DNA of 64,000 nt from Symsagittifera roscoffensis (Eukaryota; Xenacoelomorpha; Acoela; Convolutidae): the NCBI RefSeq assembly GCF_963678635.1, contig NC_087067.1, positions 31,594,401 through 31,658,400 of the forward strand, in the 5' to 3' direction. The position numbers and the translations under genes were made by a program. A model generated the notes under the pieces. That model saw nothing but the letters and a program-made list of their open reading frames with translations. It did no database searches and was not told where the DNA came from. Positions within the stretch are counted from its first letter, which is position 1. Every line of letters begins with the position of its first letter. This document shows positions 46,693 to 57,724 of the stretch, in pieces.

Positions 46693-47700
46693 AAAATTAT
46701 TTGTCATTTATTGTTCCGAGTACGCAAGCGGCGTTCGCATTCTGTATTGCCAGGGAGATTCTCTGTTTTAAAAAGCTGCCTGCTCTGGGTTCCTCAGTGC
46801 ATATGCTTAGGTTCTTACAAAGCTTGCTCAAAAAATTTCTGTGCTAGGGCCGGCCGCGCCCTGAATCTCAAAAGCTAGCGGTTGAAAAAGGTACCCATCA
46901 TCTACTAGATCCTTATAATTGGCATTTTTTCGATCTTCCGCTTCAGCGGCATTGTACCAGGGTTACAACCAGACCAGGCATTAATCCTGCAAAGAGCTAA
47001 GGAGTCTACTACCGTTACATCCAACAAAAGCTGCTTACCAACAGCCCGTGGAACGAGCGTCAAACCGTCTGGTCGCTTCTGATCGGTCCTGTAGAGGTGC
47101 TGTGTCTCTAAAACAGACGGAATGTGAGTAGAAGATAAACTCTGCTTTATAAGGGCATTCAGGTTTGAATGCCTAGAGAATCTTCCTGCACTTTTGAGGC
47201 ACGAAAGACCATGCCAACCATCTTCGGTAACGTCTTTTTCGCACACGCATTTATGCCGTTTGCATATTTTTGAGCCTAATCGAAATCCTATTGCAATTCT
47301 GAGTTGTTGGTTTGACAGTTTTAACCTTAATTTTTTCCACGGGATGACTTTCAACCATTGGGAGCCAAATCTATCTCTGAACGCGTTGAACCTTTTGACA
47401 TCCGTTGGTTCGAGTCGTAAAATCAAGTCTGCAATTTCGCTGTCAAAAATTGACTCTGTCCATTTTTTGTATTTCATTTTTCGGAGCCATTCCAATTTTT
47501 CCGAGTTCAAACCGCCGTTTAAGTGCATCATCATAGGTTCCATGCACTTTCTCTAAACCAAAGATTTCTCCCAAGGTATTTTTTGCTCCTACTGATAAGG
47601 CTAAGAAAGCGGGTAAAGCGAGTAGACGAGCGGAAGAAACGCCCAAGCCACCTTTGGCTGCCGGGAGAACTGCTTGTAAAAACTGGTTATCATCCATTTT
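46693..47700 (-). pseudogene. LINE C-terminus with restriction-like endonuclease
   Basis: Two frames (47703-47443, then 47543-46905) overlap. The first has KGGLGVSSARLLALPAFLAL, a typical post-RT thumb motif. The second has QLRIAIGFRLG, the Cys/His knuckle CVCEKDVTEDGWHGLSC (47250-47197) and the endonuclease core: KRPDG near 47070 and LLLDVTVVDS near 47020, the P-D...D-x-x of the PD-(D/E)XK type. After 46905 one more frame change leads to DGYLFQPLAFEIQG and later EEPRAGSFLKQRIS. The endonuclease would nick the target site for target-primed reverse transcription. Confidence 0.75.
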
Positions 47701-47709
47701 CACATTAGT

Positions 47710-50648
47710 GGTCTTGCATAACGAATTTCTTAGTAATTTCTAGTAGCGTTCCAAAAAAGTCATTCTGCAAAAAACAAGGACTCGTACGCAAAAAATATAG
47801 GAAATTTGGCATGCTAAATCAATTTTTCAGGAAGTAAAAACCATAATGGTCGTCTAGTTTGTCAATGAAATCTGAGATTTTTCAAGCTCCTGAATTTTTT
47901 CGTCGAGCAAACGTTTTCGGCAAAGTTGGCCGATTGAAGATCCTAAAATGAGGAGTTTTTCTTTGGTTTTAATTTTATTTTGGGTCATATTTCACGAAAT
48001 TGTGTTAAATTGGATTATACTGGGTACTCATAGTCGGAACCAAAAACAAAGTTTGCAATTCTCAGTCTTCAAGCTCAGGCCGTAAATTTGTTCCGATTTC
48101 AGTATGTTTTTAAGGTCCCGGAGTACTGAATTATAGTCGTTGGCTAAATTTCCATCATCTAAATACGAGATGTTAATTTTCGAGTCCAACTGTTAGACTA
48201 GAGTCTGAAATGTTTCCGCAAAAAAGAGGGGGGCTTCAGGATCACCTTGCTCTGTTCCGTCTCCTGACATTTTGGCGGAGCTTCCGTAGAAAAGGTAACT
48301 AGGTTTACTATACGCGCAATGGGTGTTTTTATATAACTCGGGGCGATTTGAATAAACATGATTCAGCCTTGTTTCTCTATTTAGAGAGTTAAAGGCATTC
48401 TTAAAATCTAGTTTTAAAAGAACAGTGCATATCGTATTGTCGTCGCGTTCAATTACGTTTCGAAACGAGTGTGCAGCTATTTCTGCTCCTCGTTTGGTAC
48501 CGCACCTAGTTTGTATAGGTCGACATCGGTCACGAAAAAACTATTTACATTTTCAGGATTTGGAGCTGCAAGTTTGGCTCGCTGAGGGTGCTTAGACAAC
48601 AAATTTTGATAGTTATCAGTTGAAAAAGGAGCAATTTTGTCATCCGAAGCAGCAAGCCTTATCCCTCCCTTTATATTTCCTTCATCGAGCTTACTACTTT
48701 CATCGAGCTTACATCGAGCTTACTACTATCGGATTGTCGTCGCGTTCAATTAGGTTTCGAAACGAGTGTGCAGCTATTTCTGCTCCTCGTTTGGTACCGC
48801 ATCCTACATATGCGTTTCTGAAAAAAAAATTTGTCGCTCGGAGAGAGCCTTGCTTCCAGCTCGATTAGACGCTATAACTCTCAGCGTGTTGCCTATGGCA
48901 ATTGGTCTCAACACTCCGTCTATCTCTATGAGGGCGATAAGCTTTGCGCCAAAAAAGAAAGATCTTAGGGGTTCGGGTATTTTGCCATCTCCAATGAGGT
49001 TGATCAGCTTACTAACCGATTTCAGAAAAATAAGTCCTGCACTGCCATTTGAGCTTCTAACAAGATCTTTATAAATTTGAGGAACTATTTTATCAGTACC
49101 TGCTGCTGATCCGTTCGGAAAGGACATTATCAGTTTGTATAGGTCGAAATCGGTCACGAAAAAACTATTTAAATTTTCAGGATTTGGAGCTGCAAATTTG
49201 GCTCGCTGAGGGTGCTTAGACAACAATTTTTGATAGTTATCAGTTGAAAAAGGAGCAATTTTGTCATCCGAAGCAGCAAGCCTTATCCCTCCCTTTATAT
49301 TTCCTTCATCGAGCTTACTACTTTCATCGAGCTTACATCGAGCTTACTACTATCGGATTGTCGTCGCGTTCAATTAGGTTTCGAAACGAGTGTGCAGCTA
49401 TTTCTGCTCCTCGTTTGGTACCGCATCCTACATGTGCGTTTCTGAAAAAAAATTTTGTCGCTCGGAGAGAGCCTTGCTTCCAGCTCGATTAGACGCTATA
49501 ACTCTCAGCGTGTTGCCTATGGCAATTGGTCTCAACACTCCGTCTATCTCTACGAGGGCGATAAGCTTTGCGCCAAAAAAGAAAGATCTTAGGGGTTCGG
49601 GTATTTTGCCATCTCCAATGAGGTTAATCAGCTTACTATCCGATTTCAGAAAATTAAGTCCTGCACTGCCATTTGAGCTTTTAACAAGATCTTTATAAAT
49701 TTGAGGAACTATTTTATCAGGACCTGCTGCTGATCCGTTCGGAAAGGACATTATCAGTTTGTATAGGTCGAAATCGGTCACGAAAAAACTATTTAAATTT
49801 TCAGGATTTGGAGCTGCAAATTTGGCTCGCTGAGGGTGCTTAGACAACAAATTTTGATAGTTATCAGTTGAAAAAGGAGCAATTTTGTCATCCGAAGCAG
49901 CAAGCCTTATCCCTCCCTTTATATTTCCTTCATCGAGCTTACTACTTTCATCGAGCTTACATCGAGCTTACTACTATCGGATTGTCGTCGCGTTCAATTA
50001 GGTTTCTAAACGAGTGTGCAGCTATTTCTGCTCCTCGTTTGGTACCGCATCCTACATGTGCGTTTCTGAAAAAAAATTTTGTCGCTCGGAGAGAGCCTTG
50101 CTTCCAGCTTGATTAGATGCTATAACTCTCAGCGTGTTGCCTATGGCAATTGGTCTCAACACTCCGTCTATCTCTATGAGGGCGATAAGCTTTGCGCCAA
50201 AAAAGAAAGATCTTAGGGGTTCGGGTATTTTGCCATCTCCAATGAGGTTGATCAGCTTACTAACCGATTTCAGAAAATTAAGTCCTGCACTGCCATTTGA
50301 GCTTCTAACAAGACCTTTATAATTTTGGTGAACTATTTTATCAGGACCTGCTGCTGATCCGTTCGGAAAGGACATTATCAGTTTGTATAGGTTGAAATCG
50401 GTCACGAAAAAACTATTTAAATTTTCAGGATTTGGAGCTGCAAATTTGGCTCGCTGAGGGTGCCTAGACAACAATTTTTGATAGTTATCAGTTGAAAAAG
50501 GAGCAATTTTGTCATCCGAAGCAGCAAGCCTTATCCCTCCCTTTATATTTCCTTCATCGAGCTTACTACTTATTAGCTTTTTTCTCTGATCGATGTCACT
50601 CAGCGGCGAGCTTGAAACTTGGGAATGGGTTTGGAAGTGACACGTCAT
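47710..50648 (-). pseudogene. LINE reverse transcriptase, interrupted by tandem copies
   Basis: Minus strand. The finger region KLIMSFPNGSAAGPDKIVPQ, then KIPEPLRSFFFGAKLIAL and GVLRPIAIGNTLRVIAS, is present in three-plus copies (50648-50052, 49850-49428, 49226-48804). Each ends at a one-base slip in a T run, then the next frame reads VGCGTKRGAEIAAHSFRN. Only the last copy continues into the palm: LKLDFKNAFNSL near 48410 and SYLDDGN near 48160, which is the catalytic Y-x-D-D box. Stops are scattered through the palm. The RT cannot be made from this locus. Confidence 0.8.
48517..50567 (-). repeat. 624-bp tandem amplification of the LINE RT finger region
   Basis: Three full units with period 624 bp (same motif at 48620, 49244, 49868 and 50492) and a partial one at the left, where GGTACCGCA is joined to TAGTTTGTATAGG with the rest lost. 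At each junction ATCGAGCTTACTAC occurs two or three times in short direct repeats, the likely slippage point. 624 is 208 codons, so the amplification itself kept the frame. Copies differ by only a few bases. Confidence 0.9.
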
Positions 50649-50943
50649 TTGCTCAAATCTTTTTATTTATCAAAGAGCTCATGCTTGTGGTCTGTTTGCG
50701 CCCACTTCTTTTTGGTCGCTCCAAAAAAAACAAGAACGACGTTAAAAAAATTAGCCATTTTGTAAAATAATCTTCATTGTAGAAGATATCATTTGTTTTG
50801 TCCGACAGGCTTTCCGCCAAGGAAACACGCGAGTCTTTTGGTACTCTCTTGAGTACTCGGACATTTGAGATGGCTGTATTAAAATAATTGTCTAGCACTA
50901 AATCATTACCTATTGTTGCTTTATTAACAGATTTTACATCAAC

Positions 50944-51036
50944 GCATAAAGTACACTGAAACCATTGGGTTTTCTTAGAGTCGCTAAGAGAAATACTTAC
51001 ACAACTGATATGATACCAACCAGAATAACAATCACA
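50944..51036 (-). pseudogene. PHD-like zinc finger at the LINE N-terminus
   Basis: On the minus strand: CDCYSGWYHISCV, then WFQCTLC. This is the second half of a PHD finger (C-x-C...W-[YF]-H-x-x-C...W-x-C-x-x-C). The first Cys pair, CNLLNC, is just upstream in another frame. It is joined in frame to the LINE segment NDLVLDNYFNTAISNVRVL. PHD fingers are known in ORF1 of several LINE groups and read histone tails. Confidence 0.55.
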
Positions 51037-51045
51037 TCCGTTTGA

Positions 51046-51333
51046 CTTTGCAATTCAAAAGATTGCAATTAACACTAAAATAATGTAACGAATATTATGT
51101 AACCAATTTTCTGAACTTAGCCACAATATTCGGAGAGCTTAATATTGTGTTCTTACTAATTCGATTTGTTGCTTACTTAATGTAAATTTTTACATTTTTT
51201 GAAGAATGTTTTGAAAAAAAGCTAACTTCAAACGTTTTTGCAACTATGTGCATCGTCAGGATTTTTAGAATCAAGTAATGTAAATGACGATGAAATATCA
51301 AATTACAAATGTTAATCACAACATTTCACATCA
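51046..51333. repeat. Interspersed repeat, left half (interrupted by solo LTR)
   Basis: From about 51215 (GCAACTATGTGCATCGTCAGG) to 51333 and again from 52245 to about 52320 (GGTTCTGAACCATCGTGTTAG) this repeat matches an uninterrupted copy at 56410-56580 (CACAACCATGTGCATCATCAGG...TTTGAAACCATCACGTTAC). The solo LTR splits it. No coding signature. Confidence 0.65.
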
Positions 51334-52244
51334 AGTAACATTCGCGCGGAAGTACATATCGACGGAAAGTAAAGCTACTGGCTAGCGTCTAAACACAGCT
51401 CTCTATGCTTTTAACCGTCTCTACCAAAGCCAGTTCTTTGTGTGGTCCTTTTAACATCGAGTCGACAAAATCGTTAATGTTTTGGGCTTCGGTCAGAACG
51501 CTCAATTAATTTATTTACATGCAAAAATAGTGAGCTCATGGCTGGATCTCAGTATCCCCAGACCACGAGATCACTCCTAAAAACAGGGCTGCTACTTATT
51601 TATTACATTACTATTAGTTTTTGTTCAGTAGATAAAAATCATCATTCCCATTGGAGTTAGATCAACCCGTTCCCTCAACTCATAGCTTCTCATTATCTGA
51701 AAACGAACTCAGATGTCATTAATTCAATTCAGGACCTTCTAGGAAGCTAAAAGTTGTTAAAATAAAGTTCGAGTTCTCTTCCCGAGACCCTACCTGATTC
51801 TGGAATCCGGACGAAGAACAGTTTTATCTTCTTTCCCGAAGACTGGTCGCGTCGTCCGAACACCCTTCCTGGTTCTCGGGAATTGCTTTGTAACGATTGT
51901 AGCTACACAATCGTTACAACTCGGAATGATCTTCCAACAATAATCTCAATTGCTATTTCAATTTGTATCGTAGGCTTGTCGTTCACCTCGTCTATTTCAA
52001 CGAAAATTGTTTTTCTGTTCTTCTCATTTGTCAGTTGTCTCGAAATTTCAAGGTCGTGATGTGTTTTTATTTTGAAAACAATTTTTAAAATTTATTACGG
52101 CACGCCAAATTGACCATTCCCGATTCGTCAAATTGTCAAATTGATACTGCTGATCCACCAAAACTGCCAATTTTCCCAGTTTACGGTCACAAAAAAAATT
52201 CAAACTCGCCATGGATTTTGGCGGCATTCTGGTCGAATATCACA
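51334..52244 (-). repeat. Solo LTR of the large gypsy family
   Basis: Minus strand, starting TGTGATATTCGACC at 52244 and ending GAATGTTACT at 51334 (the terminal A is mutated). It matches the LTR at 27534-28445 over its length but is more diverged. No internal region is attached, which fits LTR-LTR recombination. It lies inside an interspersed repeat that has an uninterrupted copy at about 56400-56600. Confidence 0.85.
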
Positions 52245-52449
52245 TAAATTTTGGTTCTGAACCATCGTGTTAGAAAACTAGACAATCACAGTTAACCTCT
52301 AAAATTAGGATTTAGATTAAAATATTTTTGAACTCTAAAGTAAGTTTAAAAAGTTTTTATTATTGGTCTGGAAGTTTCTGATTCATAATTTCAATTTAGA
52401 TATGCACGTTTTTAATTATTAAACCAAAAAAAGTTTTGGACTAAAATTT

Positions 52450-52910
52450 CAGTGTCCAATTTTCAGAGAGGAGTTCTTCAACTCAATCAGCAAAAGATGT
52501 GAACCCTCCATGCAGATGGTGAAATCTAGAGGTAAACTAAGCCATTATGTTGCAAACAGGCAACGAAGTTTAACCAACGTTCAAGTAGTTTTCAACGCAA
52601 GAAATCTAAAATCTTGTTTACCATCGCTGAAGTCAGCATTTTCTAATGACCTCAAGTCAAGTGTGGTTCATAAACTGTTGTCATGTAGTGGATGCACTTC
52701 CACCTATGTCGGACAAACTGTTCGTTATTTGACCACTAGAATTGAGGAATATAAAAAAGCAGACTCACAGGTAGGCCTCCACCTCCAGCAATGCAGACTT
52801 GAGGTAAATAGCGCAGATCTCATGTGAGAAATTTTAGATAGGTCGAACAATCAGACAATAATATTAATACCAGAGGCAATAAATATCAGGAAAGGGAAAC
52901 AAGGCTTGAA
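52450..52910 (+). pseudogene. Penelope-like GIY-YIG endonuclease segment, copy 1
   Basis: The ORF at 52510-52827 has an ATG and encodes VQVVFNARNLKSCLPSLKSA, HKLLSCSGCTSTYVGQTVRY, LTTRIEEYKK and VGLHLQQC. This is the pattern of the GIY-YIG domain at the end of Penelope-like elements (V-V-F-x-x-R...C-x-G-C-x-x-x-Y-[IV]-G-x-T-x-R-x-L-x-x-R). Catalytic Arg corresponds to TRIEEY. No matching RT is attached on the left, where the solo LTR lies. Confidence 0.65.
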
Positions 52911-52939
52911 CACCTTGCTCTCAAACTCATCGCGCGTTT

Positions 52940-53484
52940 TTAAGCCCGGTTTTTATTTCCTGATATGTATTGCCCCTAGTGTTAACAGTTTTGTCTGGTT
53001 GTTCCTTCTATCAGACAACTGCGCTATTTCCGTCAAGTCTAAATTGCTGGAGGTAGAGACCTACCTGTGAGTCTGCTTTCTTATGCTCCTCAAATCTAGT
53101 GGTCAAATATTAAACAGTTTGTCCGTCGTAGGTGGAAGTGCATCCATTACATGACAACAGTTTATAAACCACTCTTGAATTGAAGCCATTAGAAAGTGCT
53201 GACTTCAGCGATGGTAAACAAGATTTTAGCTTTCATGCGGTGAAAACTAGTTGAATGTTGGTTAAACTTTATTACCTGTTTGCAAAAGATTGGCTGAGGT
53301 TACCCCGATATTGCATCATCAGCATCGTAGGCTTCACATCCTTTGGTGATTGAGTTGAAGAACTCTCAAAATCCAGACGCTTGCCCTCAAATTCGATGAT
53401 TTTGCACAGGGCGTCTGCCGCAACAAATCCGGACGATTTTTCAAGGTACTGATTGATCAGCCAATGCTGCCTATTAGTATCCAA
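52940..53484 (-). pseudogene. Penelope-like GIY-YIG endonuclease segment, copy 2 (inverted)
   Basis: The minus strand from about 53400 to 52950 matches copy 1 (plus 52450-52900) almost throughout: AACAGGTAATAAAGTTTAACC, CATCGCTGAAGTCAGCA, TGCACTTCCACCTA, AGCAGACTCACAGGTAGG. It carries stops that copy 1 lacks and a longer upstream part (ORF 53484-53272) ending SSSTQSPKDVKP. The two copies face outwards from a centre near 52925. Confidence 0.65.
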
Positions 53485-53599
53485 TTTTGAAATTTATTAT
53501 TTTTTAAATCAATTTTTTTTCCGTTTTATTTGAAAATTTGCAATTAACAATTTTTGTTCTTGTGTAAATTTTTCCATTCCGAAACTATAGCTTTAAGGT

Positions 53600-53850
53600 A
53601 AGCTCCCTTCTTCTTAACTCGTCGCTTGTGGTAATTGCTTGCCTCTCTTTCTGCAGCGCTTCTAATTTAAGTAATTAATACTGCTGGCGGCTTGCTCGGA
53701 TTCTGCCAATTGAACTTGGTTTGCCACTGTCACTACCACATTGCCTTATGAGCTGACCAACTGCAATGTCCTCTTTTCGATGTTGAGGTGGTGAGATGAC
53801 GGACCAATTGGCTGATATAAAAGGATCTGCAACCACATTGTTCTAGACTG
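53600..53850 (-). pseudogene. Gag-like fragment, weak
   Basis: The minus strand is open from about 53845 except for one TAA: ADPFISANWSVISPPQHRKE, then KLEALQKERQAITTSDELRR. The charged helix resembles the spacer of Pao/BEL or copia gag proteins. Family uncertain. Confidence 0.25.
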
Positions 53851-54044
53851 TGATTTCAGTTGATTGGAAAAGGAGGATTTAATTAGGGCATGCAAGTCTT
53901 CAATTTTCTTGTCGTGAATATAATATGTGCGCGTTGGTGAATTTGCGCACTTTTTTTGCTAATGTAAAACTTTGTTTCCCCGATATTGGACAAAAAAGAT
54001 GCGCGATGAGTCGCTACTATTATCACAGGGCTTCCTTCCTCCGC

Positions 54045-54385
54045 CATATTTTCTTTGTTTTGCTTTCCACAACGATCTTTTCAGGGGCTCGCGATACAAC
54101 ACAAGACGACCAAGTTTCTGGATATTGGTTATCCAACCACTGTGTACGGTTAAATTTTATCAATTTGTTAACATTTTTCCATGTGAACGTCCTGCAAAAA
54201 AAAACTGTGGACAGAAAGCTTACTTTTCACAGCCATATTTTCTTCGTTTTCTTTCTCCGATGATTTTTTTAAGAATCGCAATTCAACACAAGGTGACCAA
54301 TTTCCTGGATATTGGTTATCCAACCACTGTTTACGGTTATTTTTTAACGATTTGTTAAAAACTTTCCATGTGGATGTCCTGCGGA
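54045..54385 (+). repeat. 185-bp tandem duplication with a protease-like motif
   Basis: CCATATTTTCTTTG...CTGGATATTGGTTATCCAACC at 54047-54190 recurs at 54233-54375. In one frame both copies read FLDIGYPTTVYG, which is close to the active site of the copia-like protease at 1495 (LIDCACPTTVTG). Another frame then gives FFNDLLKTFHVDVL, similar to the following helix. D-I-G in place of D-[ST]-G makes activity unlikely. Confidence 0.4.
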
Positions 54386-54792
54386 AAACACAGTGGAATT
54401 TTGTTTACATTTTTCTTGTACTGAAGGCTAGCGCAATTTCTAAGTTTTTGTTTTGAACTTTTGTGTGTTGGTTTCTGATACGATCCACAGTAAAAATATC
54501 TGTTTTTTAAAAATTAAACAGTAAGTCAAAAATGCCAGCTTTCCAGATGTATTCGAAGCTTCTTTTGTGCACCGTATATGTGATGTAGTAAATTCGCTCC
54601 CCACCGCACCTCGCCAGGATCACCTCACATTGTTTTTACTATATCACCAACGTAAAAAGTTTAGCTTGCCGCACTGGCTCGTTTTCCCCCTTTATCGCGA
54701 TGCAATTTTTACTGGACCATATGGTGCCAATTATGTTTCGGTAGGCATCATCTGATAGATATACCGCCGCATTTAACGTTTTACGAGTTCAA

Positions 54793-54852
54793 ACAGCTTT
54801 CACACTCCGTATATTTTGACGTGTAGGTGACCTCCTTATTGCACTCGGAACA
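54793..54852 (-). pseudogene. PHD-like zinc-finger scrap
   Basis: Minus strand: ICSECNKEVTYTSKYTECESC, cut short by a stop, then KCGGIS. It matches the first part of a PHD finger (C-x-x-C-x8-14-C-x-x-C). It may belong to another LINE copy. Confidence 0.35.
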
Positions 54853-54934
54853 TATTCCATTAAGATTCTTTTTCATGCATTTCTTGAATATCCCTCATTA
54901 GTGTAGTTTCGTTTTGCTTCAGTGTCTTCTTTAT

Positions 54935-55370
54935 TCATAGCAGACATTTTTTTTTGATGTCTTTCTTGATCTTCACTACGATCGAATCAGTTTGTCCTGT
55001 CTTTTTGCTGAACTGGTTCGAATCTAATAAATCAGATAGTTTGTTCTCGTAGGTATCCTCCCTGATTAAACAAAAACCAATGGCCTTCTTATACGGTACC
55101 GCAAGCAATCCATTTCTCTTTAGATACGTTGGGGCTTTCTTAACGCGTCTGTCAGATTGTGTATGTTTCACACTTGCAGAATAAGCGTCTTTCACTGATT
55201 CGATCTCATGAAGGGCCTCTTCGGTTTTTTTTTACTCTTGAGATCCGAAAGAAAGAAGTCAAAATCAGCTAGAAAGGGAGTCTCTTTCAATTTTTCCCTG
55301 ACTTGATATTTCGGCTCTATTGACAAAAACTGCTGAAGCCAATCTGGTAATTCAATATCATCAAGAGTTT
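54935..55370 (-). pseudogene. Penelope-like RT, N-terminal part
   Basis: Minus strand, with one frameshift near 55200: DDIELPDWLQQFLSIEPKYQV, FLADFDFFLSDLKSKKK, then SDRRVKKAPTYLKRNGLLAV, VPYKKAIGFCLIREDTYENK and LSDLLDSNQF. This is the region of Penelope-like RTs that precedes the palm (usual form: V-x-x-DK-G-x-G-F-x-x-M-x-x-x-x-Y). The Asp of the D-K-G motif is Tyr-Lys-Lys here. The rest of the RT is absent; PHD-like and protease-like scraps follow. Confidence 0.6.
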
Positions 55371-55399
55371 TCCCGATACCTCATTTTTCCTTTCTAGAG

Positions 55400-56260
55400 G
55401 TGAATCTTGTCTTTCAAATAGTTTCTTTAGTTTCTTTTAATGGGTCGCTTTAACTGTTGTTGTTGTTGTTTTTGTCCACTGCGACAAAGCTATTTCAGTT
55501 AAGAAGGCCAAAAATTGTCAGCTACCCCTCTCTGTACTGCCTTTTCGCCTTTTCCGATTTGCCCTCGGTTTTTTCATCTATCCTTGCCATGTTAAAATCC
55601 GTTTTTAGAAACTTAACGCGTTGGTCGCAAAAACTGAACTCATCTAGAGGCATAATCACGGACCAATTTCTTTTTGAGTTTCTTTTTTAAAGTCCAAATG
55701 AAGATTGGATGTGGGAGTACAACTGTGCTTATTGTTTTGCAGGCCATGAGAAATATACCTCACTTGACACGAAGCAACATAAAAAACAAAAGTCTGACTC
55801 ACCCTCTCCGTTGTAGCATCCTTGTTAGTGTCCCCAACAGTTTCCTCGCCTCTGTTTACCAGTTTTCTTTGTTCTCGTTTCCTCTCATATGCGACTTCGT
55901 TTTTGTGTTTAAACGAAGCTTCACAAAACAGCTGGGAGGTTGTTTTTGTGTTTGAAAACAATCCGCAAAAACTTTAACTCCAGCTAAATGTCATGGTGTA
56001 GTGCCTGATACTCGTTCACCAGCACCGTTCTTTTCTTACTCAATGAAATCAAAAAGCTCGTAAAAGAAATGACAGAAATAACCGAGCTGATCATTTGCTT
56101 CATGACACCTGGGGCACGGTTTCTCTAACAGTATACGATGGCGCTGAATTTCAACAGTGTCATCAGGATATCTGTCAGTTTTTCTGCAGTTTTTTGTTCT
56201 GTATTCATTAAACAATTTCAATTTTAAGGAAGACTGCGCCAACAGTGGAAATCTAGACAG
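55400..56260 (-). pseudogene. Probable N-terminal remnant of the Penelope-like element, unproven
   Basis: Minus-strand frames 56242-56036 (includes PCPRCHEANDQ, a C-x-x-C-H) and 55961-55656 (FKHKNEVAYERKREQRKLVN, very basic) lie upstream of the Penelope-like RT part in the right order. Neither has a motif I can name. A (TTG)n-rich stretch is at 55457. Confidence 0.25.
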
Positions 56261-56389
56261 TTTTTCACTGCGTTAACAAAATCTGCTGTCACAACTGTGC
56301 AAAGAAGAAGAAACACTTTAAATATTATTAACAGTGCAAGCATTTTGTGCAATTCATGGGTTAACCATTACATCAAAAAAAAATTATCA

Positions 56390-56600
56390 AAAGAAATGTT
56401 GGTAGACTGCAAATTTCAAAATTTGTTCACAACCATGTGCATCATCAGGTTTTTTGCAATAAACTAATCTAACTGACGATAAAACATCAAATAAAAATGT
56501 TACTCACAAAATTTTACATAAGTTAGGGTTTGAAACCATCACGTTACAACAATAGCCAATCACAGTTGACCTCTAAGAATCATCATTTAATTTCACTGTT
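56390..56600. repeat. Uninterrupted copy of the repeat split by the solo LTR
   Basis: CAACCATGTGCATCATCAGG, GACGATAAAACATCAAAT, ...TTGAAACCATCACGTTAC, CAATCACAGTTGACCTCTAA match 51233-51333 followed directly by 52250-52320. It is an empty-site paralogue for the solo LTR insertion. Confidence 0.6.
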
Positions 56601-57640
56601 AACCTCCTAAATTAATTAAGTGTTTGAAATCAAATTGAAGGGTTTAAAATTATCAGATGAAGGATGAAAAGTTTTAAGAAATTTTGCACACCTTTATGAA
56701 ATTTAGGCAATGTAAAATTGAAGCAAAAATTAGTAAGCTTAAATAAAAACTTGCAAATAAGTCTAATGAAAACGAACGGAGTTCTTGCTATTTTTTTATG
56801 CTTACTTGTAAGATTAGATTGCATTTTGGTCAAGTAAAACTGTTTCAGTTTTTTCTTGGATTTTGATGCGGTAGTTCAAATTTACGAAATTTAGCAGTCA
56901 AAATTTGGTCGAGAAGCTTTTCAGCTATTGTTATTATACAATGATTGCTTAGTTTGCTGATTTTTTTTTCAATTAGGTGTCGCGTTGGTAACCTCAATAT
57001 AAAAGCATTTTTATAGTAAAACAAAAATACAGACATGAAACATCTTTCAGTTCAATCTGTTCTTAATTCCGATAAAACTGTAGTACAACACGGGTTTCTC
57101 CAGGCGAGTGTTTCTGCAGCAGCTAATTAGGAAATAAAAAAACTTTAATTTTTAAATGCTTTTCAAATTCAAATATAATACGCGCTAAGGTAAGGTAAAA
57201 TATTCAGTTACTCCTCAGCTGTCAGATTTGATTAACTTAATGTTTAAGGTTTAAGCCGTTTTTTTATAGAAAAATAACTAAGTGATTTTGAGAGACTATG
57301 ATTTTTTTGAACACTCCTCTGTTAACGTTTTCGTTATAATATTTCGAATGTTAGTTGAACTTGAATATACATTTTCTCAGCGTTGTTTCTATATGCATGT
57401 CATATAATCTTGACAACGGCCTACCAGAATTTCTACCACCTGACATGGCCTTTGTGTTATTATCCTAAAAACTTGATGCCAGCTCTCAGACATCAAAAAA
57501 TCTCAAATAATATCAAGCTAAAATCTTGACTTTTCTTTAAATTAGTTCCGATTCCAAAAATAAGTTCCCCTGCCTGAAACAACTGTGTGCTTCCGTTCTC
57601 GACTGAGCTCCATAATGGTTTCTAGCACAATTTTCAAACA
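56600..57640. other. AT-rich stretch, no gene recognised
   Basis: Short ORFs (56630-56833, 56845-57036, minus) are low-complexity Lys/Phe/Ile-rich and show no motif. No repeat structure stands out. Confidence 0.4.
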
Positions 57641-57724
57641 AATTGGCAATCATCGGTGATTAACGTTTTTAAATATGGTTGATCTAAATTTACATGCAAA
57701 TATCGTTCGTTTCTTCTAATCATC

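Larger units (their letters stand above)
46693..51045 (-). mobile_element. RLE-type LINE, decayed
   Basis: Minus-strand order: PHD-like finger (51036-50944), conserved N-terminal segment NVRVLKRVPKDSRVSLAESL (about 50850), RT (about 50400-48100), finger-type knuckle and restriction-like endonuclease (47260-47000), C-terminal end YKDLVDDGYLFQPLAFEIQG (about 46885) to a stop near 46693. An RT with an RLE-style endonuclease C-terminal to it is the R2/NeSL/Hero layout. Frameshifts divide it into several frames. It contains a 624-bp tandem amplification. Confidence 0.75.

Noticed and set aside
47406-47418. GGTTCGAGTC, like a tRNA B box
   Set aside because: It lies inside the LINE reading frame and no cloverleaf or A box surrounds it.
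48620-50116. Repeated plus-strand 82-codon ORFs
   Set aside because: They are antisense shadows of the 624-bp LINE RT repeat.
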